From the NCBI GenBank assembly GCA_904066235.2, contig CAJFCV020000005.1, positions 558,001 to 622,000 on the forward strand: 64,000 bases of DNA, in the 5' to 3' direction. The DNA comes from Bursaphelenchus xylophilus (Eukaryota > Nematoda > Chromadorea > Rhabditida > Aphelenchoididae). Position 1 is the first letter of the stretch. Each line of letters opens with the position of its first letter. This document shows, in pieces, positions 13,701-25,700 of this stretch. Under the pieces are notes generated by a model that saw only the letters and a list, made by a program, of their open reading frames with translations, ran no database searches and was not told where the DNA came from. Position numbers and translations under genes: made by a program.

Positions 13701-16700
13701 ACGGTGTATTTGCCCGGTTGGAGGTCGCTGTTCTCGAAGATTGTGCCGCCAATCACGAAGGGTTGATGCGCGCGACGGAAATGGCGATAAGTTTGCTGGA
13801 GAAAGGTGGGATTCGGGGAACGTTGATTGCAAACGGCGGCGTAGGGATTCAAATCGACGGCAGCCAGAGAGTAACGGTTGAACTGGAAAAGGGACATGAG
13901 ATTTGGAATGGATTTCTTGAATTGAGTGATCAAATTTGGGGATGAGAAATTGGTCATGGATAATGTAAAAAATCTCAGATTTTGGTGAAGATTGTTGTAG
14001 ATTAAATTTTAAGCCTGATTAATAATGGGGTGGCTAACATTTCTGCAAAAAATCAACCTTTTCCTACGAAAATTCGAAAAATTATTAGCGAAAAATAAAT
14101 TTTGTCTAGCCACTCTCCTCTTTTTACGTGCTCTCTCGGAAATTTTTTAATATCTCGGGTCTCCCAGAAAAGCGTGAGCTGAAAGTTTCAGAGATTGATC
14201 TCCCCTCTGTTTAGGGTGTGTATGCAAGATTTTTCAAAAAATCAAAAGTCACCATGGAGTACTATAAATTTTTTTATAACTACCGTAACCTTTAAGCAAA
14301 AAAATTTTTTTTTTGGATTTTCGCGATTTTCTTACCTGATCAAAAATCCTGTGAAGGAAGTTTCTGGCGTCCGCATCGCCCCAATTGTTATTTTTGGCAT
14401 CGATTCTCTTGGCGTGCTCCATCAATTCCACGCCCAATTCAAAGTCGGCTTTCGGGTTTCCGAAACAGTTGTAGTTGATTTTCACATTGCTGAAAAGGAA
14501 ATAGAATTGTTTTTAAAATACGTGGTTTACAGTTTTGCCCGGAAAAGCCTGAAATTTTCAGCAGAAAAAAATCTAAATTTTATAAACTTTCGACCTAAAA
14601 ATGTCGATGATTTTTGCAAAGCATGAGCTAAAAATTTTGGATACTCATTATAGAAGTATAGTCTAAATTTTCACCAAGTTTCATCAAAATCTGAGAATCA
14701 AACTTTGTACCTCAAAAAATTTGTTGCCTTGGTCCCCCCTTTACCATTAAAAAAGTTTTTTTTCGAAATTTCTAAAATTTCAATTTTTATCCAAAAAATT
14801 TTGAATATTAGTATTTTCATAAAGTGCATGGACATTTTTTCTCTTTCTCACAATGCATTTTGAACTTTTTCCCAGGCTTGTCGCTAACGCACAGTGCATT
14901 TTTTTATGGCACCGTGCAGACCACAAAGACCCCCATTCCGCACTGTGCATTTCACTTTTTTCTTTGGCTTTCGCACAGTGCATTTTGAACTTTTTCCCAC
15001 GCTTGTCGCCAATGCACAGTGCAAACCTCATTTTTCCCTTTTCGCACAGTGCAAACGTCAAAAAAAGCCTTTTGCACTGTGCAAATTTATGGCGCCGCCG
15101 CAGCGACAAAGTTGAAACTTGCTGTTGTCGCAGCGACATTCCAAATGCACAGTGCGAAAAGCAAAAAAAATGAAATGCACGGTGCAAAAAAATCGGGGAT
15201 TTTTGTGCACGGTGCGGGCTGCGAAAAATGTCCATGCACTTTATGAAAATGTTTAATGATCTAGTTGACTGAAAATTTATGTTTTTTTGGGATTTTTTGA
15301 AGAATTATAAAATAAAAATTAAAATATTTTTTTTCACTTACCTGCTAGAGACCACCACTGCCGCATACGGCGTACTTCTTGGCCTCAAAAACGGGAATGG
15401 ATTGATCACCGTGTTCGCCCTCACTTCATTTTGCTGTGAAAAGATCAACGACTGTTTTGGGGCGTCCTCGTTCATCCCGATCGCCACAATAAACTGCCCG
15501 ACATTCATTTTGATGTCATTTTTGTAGATCTCAACCTTGGCCGGAAGATGTTTCAATTGCGGGTGCTTGGCATTCCGCACCACCATCGCGGCATTTTGAA
15601 TGTTATGAAAGCGATTGGAGTTGATTATGAGATGAGTGTTGACCGCCGGCTCCATTCGAAACCCCATCCCGGAGCCGCCGATTATTGAGTTGCCTAAAAT
15701 TAGGTGATAAAAGGGGTTTTTATCGACTAAAATAAGGTGGTAAAATTTTTTTGGGACGTTTGGAATATATTGCATTAGTTACTCAGAAAAAATTGACTGT
15801 TTTAGGCCAAAAATACACTTTTTGTCGATAAACATGTTTCATCGTATAAAGTGTCACTTTTGGGAAATAACCCGCCAAATGTGGCAAAATCAAAAAATAA
15901 CTCTTTTTGGCATACTGTAATGTAATATAACCCATAAATTTGGTTTTTTTGCAAAATTTTTTCCTTGAAAAATTCCAAAAAAATCAACAGGGGGGACCAA
16001 GGCAAAAATTTTTGAAAAAAAAATTTTTTTGGTTCGTTCAAATTTTGCAAATTTGTGCCCCATTATTAACATTTTTTCAATTTTTCTGATATAAAAAGAA
16101 ATAAATTTTTTTCTTACCAGTAATGTCCACGATTCCCTGAGCCACTCGATTCTCCTGACACGCAAAAATATCCATATGAGGATGGTAAAAATTCTCATCA
16201 AAATGGACCCAATTGATCTGAACTCTCGGCCGAATGTCGTATTCGGCCGCTTCGTCCGCATCCCTACAGTAATTCCCAATCAAAACTCCACCCCACAAAT
16301 TTTGAGCAATCAGCATTTTGGGGTAGAATAAATTGTTCGCCGGCCTGCCTTTGATCACGACTTCGTTGTGCAGCGAAAAATATGGAAGGGAGGTGTTGTA
16401 ATGGACGGAAACTCCTGAAAATTTGAGTGATTATTTTTAAAAAAAATTAAAAAAATATTTTTTTTTTTTTTTTGAAAATTCGAGAGACAATGAAAAATAG
16501 AAACCATTTTTTTCAAAAAAAGATGACAAAAAAATTATGGCATTTTTCCACCAAAAAATCTCGGATGTTTCTGCAAAGCGCGATCTAAAAATTTCGCATT
16601 TTTCTTAAAAAATTTTACTTTCACTTTCCCCAATTTTCATCAAAATCTATCATTATTATCATTTTCTCCTACCTCTCCACCGATTCCCCACCACTCTGGA

Positions 16701-19700
16701 GCTATTCAGATTGATGGATCCGCCGGCAAACGTAACGTTCATTCCATCGCCCCAATTGTGACTCAGCGAAGTGTCGTTGATCCAGATGTCGCCAGCGCCT
16801 CCGTGAACGTACAACCCGGCATATCCTTGGTTCCCATCAGCTGTGACGTTCGTTAAAGCGAGTCTGTCCGTTATATCGCGGGCGGAAATCCCGTTAGCCG
16901 TGTTATTGGAAATAATGGAATTGGTGACGTTTAGGCCGTAGAAGGCTTTGTCTGAAAATGAAAAATAGGAATTTTAGAATATAATTTTATCAGGAATCTC
17001 GCAATCAGTGATTTTTTTAATCCTTTATTATGCACTGTGCAAAATAAAAATTTTAAAAATCGCACTGTGCGGTTCGAAAAAAAACTTTTTTTTTGCACTG
17101 TGCAGCAAATTGGAGGTCACTAAGCATAGAAAAAGTGATTCCAGAGCAACCATGTGTCGCCTTCATCTTATTCCACACGTTTTTTATTGCACGGTGCAAA
17201 AATCAAAATTTCCGAAATCGCACTGTGCGGTTTAAAAATTACTCTTTTTGTGGACCTTGCAGTATTGTGGAGGTAACTACGCACAGGAAAAGTAATTGCT
17301 GGACCACCTTGTCTCGTTTTCAGCTTATTCCACAAAGATTTTTTTATTGCACAGTGCGAAATAAGAATTTGAAAAATTGCACTGTGCGGTTCGAAAAATT
17401 ACTTGTTTTTACACTGTCCGACGATTTCAGAATAAAAACAGAGAAAAAACGTTTCTTAGAGCCATATGATAGCCTACGATCCATTGCGCAATTAAATTTT
17501 TACCCTGTGCAAAAATAAATTTTGAAAAACTGCACAGTGCAGTTTTCAAAATGTAAAATTTAGCAAAATTGTCGCACTTTTCAAGAACTAGAAAATTACT
17601 CCCGTATTTTAAAACCTCAGTTTTACTGGTATTACTCTGCCACAAACAAAATTTCGTGTTTTGAACAAGTAATTCGATAGAAATAAATTTTGCACGGTGC
17701 AAAACAAAAACAAATCTTCCTTACGTTCCACAGAGGCGTGAACTCGAAATAGAACGTCGACATCGCCAAAAACATGGCCGTTATTGACTGTTCCCAACGA
17801 GTGCTCCAACGCGATGTAAATGGGATTTCCAGAACTTCTGAAAAATTAGAAAATTTATGTTGTTTTAGGTGATCTGACGGCTGGAACTGCGACTTTTTTT
17901 GCTGATTTTCATATAATTTCCGACACTTCTTTTGTTTTCGAATTAATGTGTAGGGCATAAGCTTTCATCTCCTTTTCTACCGATTTCATCACGAAACTCC
18001 TTGAACTGTGTTGGTAATACCCTCTTATTACAAGGATTCACGTAATTTTCTTGTTCCCAACAAAATACGAACAATGAATCCACTTGTGTTTGCGATGGGA
18101 TCTGGGTGCGTAAAGGGGTTTGATCGTCATTTCGTTATGTAATCGTGGATTGCACAGTAATTACGACTTTATTGGGAAAATTAAGGGAATTTTCTGGAAA
18201 ATCGGAGAGAAATAAGGGGATTTTTAATTAATTTATGGGTTATATTACGTTACCGTAGTCCAAAAAAGAGTTGTTTTTACATTTTGCCACATTTGGCGGG
18301 CTATTTCCGAGAAGAGACATTTTATACGATGAAACATGTTTGATCGTAAAAGGTTTAATTTATGGGTTATATTACATTACAGTAGTCCAAAAAAAGTTAT
18401 TTTTTGATTTTGCCACATTTGGCGGGCTATTTCCGAAAAGTGACATTTTATACGATGAAACATGTTTATCGACAAAAAGTGTATTTTTGGCCTAGAACAC
18501 AGTTTATAGTTCGTTATACTTCTAAATATTTTTATTTTCACAAATTTCATCAAGTTTTTCACGTAACGAGGCTCACTTATTAGCAGCCTCAAGTTTTTTT
18601 CTTGTTGGTCAGATAACAATCTAAATATGTTTACGTAGACACTTCCATGGATCTCCGAAGTTTCGCGCCTAAAGTCTCAAAAATCTCATTTTTTTGGAAT
18701 TTCAAAAATAATTTTTTTTTTTTTTGCAAAAAAGTTCGAGATCAAGTTTTTTTGAAGAGGCATGACGAAGGAAGCTTTTGCGTCCAAAACAGGAAAGAAA
18801 TCGAGAAATTAAAAAAAGCTTGGAGACTTTACGGAAGATCTGGGATAAAATTGGAGCAAAATTTTAGCTAAAATTTTTGGAAAGGGTCAATGAAATTTTT
18901 AGCTCACGCTTTGCCCAGGAAATCAATATTTTTAGTTCAAAAGTTGGCAAAAAATTCGTCATTTTTTGTGAATTTTTACATGAAAAGTTTCATGATTATT
19001 TCTACTGTAGAGGGTAATATCTTCACATAAAATCAATTTTTTCCACGCAAAACTGGCAAAGATATAGCCAAAAGTGTTTTTCAAGTCATTTCTCTGGCCG
19101 CTCTCCGCATTTTGCGTACTCTCTCGTAAAGATCGTTGAATATCTCGGCTGCCCTTGCAAAATCCGGGCTGAAATTCTCAGGAATGGACGAATGGCCAAA
19201 GTGAGGTTTATAGGGAAAAGTAAAGCCAACCTGAGCTTCTCTTACCAAAAAAATATGGCCAAATTCTTTGTTAAATGATGATTTTATTGCATTTTATATT
19301 TTATTCCTCCGAAATTTCCGGTTTCCTCATTTTTCTTTTCGAGAAAATTCGAATATCTCTTCTCCTCTCTTATGAGAGGAGCGAAGAAACGCATTTTCAA
19401 TTTTCCGTCGGCACAAAAAACACACATTAGACAGTGAGAAAGGCGAATACAGAAGACATCTCCAAAAAAATTCATTTGCATTTTGTAATGTTTGCGGAGG
19501 AGAAAGACTGGATCCGAAAATGGACGGAACACCGGTTTGAGCTTGAAATGAGTTTGGAAAAAAGTTGAAAAAATTGCGTGTAAAAATTTTCCAATTTATA
19601 AAAAAAATTGGTAAGGGGGGACCAAGGGAAAAATTTGAAAAATTTTGATCTGAAAAAAATAGAGAAAATGGCTTTTCAATTGTTTTAAAATTTGTGTGTA

Positions 19701-22700
19701 ATGTCCAGATACGACACATTACAAATTTTACCTAAGGTTTTCTATAGGCGCGACAAAAAATTTTTGCAAAAATTTTGATAAGGGGGGACCAAGGGAAAAA
19801 TTTGAAAAATTTTGATCTGGAAAAAATTTAGAAAAATCGCTTTTCAATTGCTTTAAAATTTGCATGTAGAGTCCACTCATGATGCATTACAAATATTAGC
19901 TAAGTTTTTTCTATAGGCATGGCAAAAAATTTTCGAAAAAATTTTGATAAGGGGGGACCAAGGGAAAATTTTGAATTTTTCAAAAGTTCACATCATGTCG
20001 GGAAAATAATGAGGATTTGTCGCAGCTAAATTTCTTGCCTCATCACAGTCACGCACCAAATCCCCAGCCGTGGCTAGCCGTAGAAAATCGATGATGAGCT
20101 TTTCCAAGGCTCGACGATTCCACATTATTTTCCCGACATTCTGGTATATAATTGAAAAAATAGCCTTTGCATTTTCTTCAAATTTTGCCCAGGAACGTCA
20201 AGACAAAAAAAATTTTTAATTTTTGAGACTTTTCAAATTTCTGGCTTTAAAATCTCGAAGGATTTTAAAAATGGCAAACTGCAATTTTCAGATATGTCCT
20301 CGAAGGCTCTATTTTTTTTGTGCCAAGTTTTATCAAGATTCAGAGAGTGCACGTAGGAAAATTTGGAGTTTTTTGATTCTATTTTTTGACAAATTTATGT
20401 ATTTTTTACTTTTTTTCGTAAAAAATCAAGGATCTCCACCTAAATCACAGAAGTTTTTTTTCAAAAATTCCTCACTGGGATTAAGCGGCGGTCTCTTATT
20501 ATAAACGGAACAGGCCCTCCGGTCACCCACTGTTAATCCATTCAAATTCCTGAGCAAAAAGCCGTCGAAAACGCGCTTTGCGAACGGAATTCCGCCCGCT
20601 CCGCCCCCATTTTTCGAAGATTTTTCGAGTCAAGCGCGATATAAGAGATGAGGCGCCAACGCTCCAGCTAAAGTTTTCCCGGAGGCGTCGACGCGCCATT
20701 TGCTAGATTTCACCCTAATTAAGAGGGGGATATTCGAATATTCCAAGACGGATATTGGATATTATTACGTATAATATCCGAAAATCCTCGATTTCTCGGA
20801 TGTTAATCGAACTATTCGAATAGAAAAAGTTGGTGGGGGATTTTTAAGACATTTTAGAGTTAAGGAAAATCACTTTTTTTTACAAAAAAAAGTTTTTTGG
20901 AAAAAATTAGCCTTGGTCCCCCCTCACCAACCAACTTTTTCCAAATTTTTTTCATGCCGTGCGAAAATAGCCTCGCCCTGCGTTAAAAAGTATTTCTGTA
21001 AAATTTTTTAGTGACTTTAGTTACTGTAACGTCGAATTTTTGTTTTTTCGCAAGACAAAATTTTTGGAAAATTTTTTTTAAATTTGCCTTGGTCCCCCCT
21101 TACCCAACTTTTTTCAATTTTTTGCCATACCCTGAGAAAGTAGCCTCTCTCTGCTTTAAAAAGCTGTTTTGTAAAATTTTTTAGTAACTTGGATTATAGT
21201 AACATCGCGAGTTTTCATATTTCCCCTATTTCTCATCAAAAAATTACATTTTCCACCTAAAAATCTCAATTTTCAGCTCTTGATGGACTTTGAAAGTCGG
21301 ATCAAGGCGTACAAATTTGTCGCCTATTCGGCGGTGACCTTCTCCGTGGTCGCCGTCCTCTCCGTATGCGTGACTTTGCCCATGGTCTACAACTATGTCC
21401 ATCATGTGCGCTCGCAAATGCACAGTGAGATCAACTTTTGCAAAGTGAGTTTCTTGCTCTACAGTAGCTTATAGGGTATTTCATAGCACTCGCTGCGGCT
21501 TAGAACCGGTTTCTCGCGCGCTAATGTCCCAGAAAATGCGACGCCGAACTTTCTTTCCGCAGCTAATGCCTTTTTGGAGGTATTTTTTGACCACCGGATT
21601 TGAATATCCCGCAGCGAAGTAGCCATAAAACTTTTTCGCGACCGTAAAACCGGATTCTTAGAGGATAAAATGAGATGGTATTTATATTGCATCACGGCTT
21701 TTAACCCCGCGAATTTCAGGGATCAGCACAAGACATCTGGAAAGAAGTCCACAATCTCAAAAATCTCCCAGTAGCCAATAATCGTACAGCTCGTCAAGCC
21801 GGCTACGATCAAGCTGTTGAGTCGTCCAGCTCTTCCAACAGCGGCACCTGCGAGGGATGCTGCATTCCCGGCCCACCAGGACCAGCCGGCGCACCCGGTC
21901 GTCCCGGAAAGCCCGGAAAACCGGGTGCTCCCGGTTTGCCCGGCGCCCCAGGCCGCCCACCAACTCAGCCTTGCGAACCAGTCACCCCACCACCTTGCAA
22001 ACCATGCCCACAAGGTCCGCCTGGCCCACCCGGACCTCCAGGCCCACCGGGAGACGCGGGATCGCCAGGACAGCCGGGAAGACCAGGAGTTGATGCCCCA
22101 CCCGGAGAACCCGGACCAAAAGGACCACCTGGCCCACCAGGAGAACCCGGATTGCCCGGACCACCCGGAGAGCCTGGACAGCCCGCTCACAGTGAGCCTT
22201 TGGTGCCTGGAGAACCTGGACCAGCTGGTAAGTAAAATCGATAATGTTGCGAAATGACACAAATTTTGACATTGCGCAATTTCACTAGTTTTCCATTTTT
22301 TGTTGATGTTCGGCCGTAAAGAACAATTGGGAATTATAATAGAACCTATGAAGATGTAAAATCGACTATGTTGCGAAGTGTCACAAAGTGTGACATTCCG
22401 CAACATTATTGATTTTACATTGTAATTGGCGTAAAATTGTAAAAACTATTTATAACTTTTAATTACAACCTAAAAAACACACAATCGTGCTTCAGAGAGA
22501 ATTTTAAAAAATGTGACATTTCGTCAAAATATTGATTTTTTTAATTTTTCGACCTCTGTGAGTTAAATAATTTCAATTTTCAGGAGAACCCGGACCACCA
22601 GGACCCCCTGGCCCAGTCGGTCAACCCGGAGCCCCTGGCGCACCCGGCGCCCCAGGACCTAAAGGACCCAATGGACCCGACGGACCACCCGGAAATGACG

Positions 22701-25700
22701 GACAGCCCGGCGCTCAAGGACCTCCCGGCCCACCTGGCGCTCCAGGAGAGAAGGGAATCTGTCCCAAGTACTGTGCTATTGATGGTGGTGTCTTCTTTGA
22801 GGATGGAACTCGGCGATAAAACGAAGATTTGCGCAGAAATGCTTACTAATCTTATTAATGTAGTGATTTAGTTGGATTATAAGTTGGATTTGCCGCTAGA
22901 GATAATAAATCTGAAGCTGTCGCAGTTTTTCTCGCTGTTATAAGTCAAAAAAAAGCTTATTTTTACAAAAATTTTTTTGCTCAAAAAATCACTGAAAAAG
23001 CCATTTTTTTCATACCTGATAGAAACACTTTGTGGGATGACTCCATTCCTGATCGGCAATCTAAACCTCTCCCTCGCACATAACTCCACAAAAGTGAAAT
23101 TTCCATCGCAAACAATCAAATCAGTCCTGCTTCCAAATTGATGCGGGTTCCGGTTGGCGACGGACAAAAATTGCAGAGTATAAACGTAATCGAGCCGCTT
23201 TGGAAGCCGCACCTGAATCCAACAAGGCCTCGGCTGAAGCTCACTGTAGGTGGAGCCGTTTTGAAGATGAATGGCGAAGAGATGGGGGAAAAAGAGGGAT
23301 TCGTTGTACTTGTGGGACTCGCAAATCTCAGCACGAGGCTTTTCGATGTTCATGAGATGGAGATGAGGCGATGAAGTCAGCTCGCGTTTGTAACCTGAAG
23401 AAGAGATCTTTGTTATCAGTCTGGGAAAAATAATGAGCGCGATGTCGCTGTGCCGATCGTGTCGCTGAAGTGAAAAGCAATTCGATTTTGCCGCGGCACA
23501 ATTCATTTTTGCGATGCTATTTTCGATGCCACGGAGTGCTCATTATTTTCCCGACAGAATGGTATTAGTATTTTCATAAAGTGCATGGACATTTTGTCGC
23601 GCCATGCACAAAAAACCCCCACTTTGCACAGTACATTTTACAATTTTTTGTTTTCGCACATTGCGTCGGGCTTTTACACTTCTTGATTTCACAGAGAAGA
23701 CAGAGAAAAGACGCGCACAGACTTACTCTCTCGCCCCAAAAACTCCCCATTTCTTGACCGAAAGAAGGATTTTTCGCGCCTTTTTTAGCGAATTGCCAAT
23801 CCATTCGCCGGAAAGTTTTAGCGCAGCTCACCGAGGAAGTACTCCAAGTGCGACCCTCAGATCTTCTTTCAATTTTGCACACGCGTCGGGTATGGACTAA
23901 ATGTCAATGCCTGAAAGTTTTAGCTCGCGCTTTGCGGGCGCTGCCGAGATATCGAACGATTTTTGCTGCCGAGAGAGCACGCTAAACGTGGAGAGCGGTC
24001 AGAGAGAAAAGCGCTTTTTGGCCATAACTTTGGCAGTTTCGTGCCGAAAAATTTGATTTTTTGTAGAAACATTATTTTTACAGTAGAAGTAGGCATCAAA
24101 ATTTTCGTGCCGAAATTCGGCAAAAAGTCCTAAATTTTCGCCGACTTTCGATCTAAAAATCTCGGTTTTTTCTGCAAAGCGCGAGCTGGTATTCTTAGAA
24201 AAAAATATTCTAAATTTGTGCCAAGTTTCATCAAAACCTGAGCGTCGCACTTGGAGTACTTCCCCTATCAGTTGAAAAAAAATCGCTGAAAAACTTACGT
24301 CCAGGCATTCCGGGTTGCCTCACCAAACTAGCGCCTCCATATCGTTGCCTATACCAAATCCCATCGCCATAATTCCCCGAGATCAGTGTCCAATTCACGA
24401 ACAATCTTCCGTCCGTCGTATTCTCAATCACCAACCCGTGCCCTCGATTGTCGGCCACCGTGGAGTTGGCCAGAATAATGGGGCCGGTGGGTTCGTAAAA
24501 ATGGATTCCATCCCGAGCACTCCGCTGGATTCGGAGCCCGTTCATGATCGGCGGGACCCCTTCGATGTACAATGCGGCGGTCATGTTTTTCGTGTAGCCA
24601 TCGTAGCCGGCGTACATGATGTCGATGAACTCGAGACGACTGTGGGATTCTCGTTGAGCCGCGACCATATCCGGGTCGTTGGGGACGTAGTAGAAGGGAG
24701 AGTTGAAGATTTGGATGCCTGAATAGGTGCGTAGTTCATTTACAGCGATCTTTTTATCATTATCCAGCGCAAAAAGTTGGAATGCCATAAAGAATATTCA
24801 GTTTTTTGTTGGTTTGAACATCAGCCTATCGGGAAAATAATGAGCACTCTGTCGGATCGAAAATCGCATCACCACAGAGAAAATGAATTGTGTTGCAACA
24901 AAATCAAATTGCTTTTCACTTCAGCGACGTGATTGGTCCAGAAAAATCATGTTCATTATTTTCCCGACAGACTAATGTTATTTTAATTATGGTCAGATTG
25001 GGCAAGCTGCTCATCAAAGTTTTTGGTTCCCATAAAATCGTGTTGTTTGAAATTTCAATAAATTTATAGGTCAAACTAACCGGTCATATTGATGAAATTG
25101 ACCAGTTACATCGCTTTTTTTAGAAAAGATTTTTTTTGTAATTTTCTAGAGGTTGACCTGTCCAGTTGAATTTTGGCAAAATTATCAGTCAGACTGATCG
25201 AATTGACCGGTCAATTTTGTAACCAAAATAAAAAAATCTTTTCCAAATTTCCATTTATCAGTCTGTCGGGAAAATAATGTGGATTTGTCGCAGCAAAATC
25301 TCTAGCCTCGTCACAGTCGCCCACCAAATCTCCAGTTGCGGTTAGCCGTCTCAAAGAGATGATGGGCAATTCCAACACGCAAAAAAACACACGTTATTTT
25401 CCCGACAGACCGATGTTTTCTTCGACATTACAGATTAACAAATCTCCTACCTTTCCAATGCCTGGCCCATCCGTTGAACGTCGGAGGTCCCCAACAGTAC
25501 AATCCGATGTCGTCTTCTCCCTGACAGAGATTCTCGCTCATTCGGATTTGATTCGGCTCTTTGAAGCCATCGCATTCCCACAGATTCTTCGCCGACGGAA
25601 GACAGCCCGGCACTGGCATTGCCAACGGATAGGTGTCGTTGACTCGTCGATACCAACGCCAGAACCCTCCGTCAGAGTAGCCCATTGATCGACAAGCAAC

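Noticed and set aside
14780..15246. Overlapping open frames of 70-150 codons
   Set aside because: They translate the CACAGTGC foldback, are open on both strands, and lie in an intron of the Bark-like gene.
21723..22406. 227-codon minus-strand frame
   Set aside because: Shadow of the collagen Gly-X-Y codons on the opposite strand.
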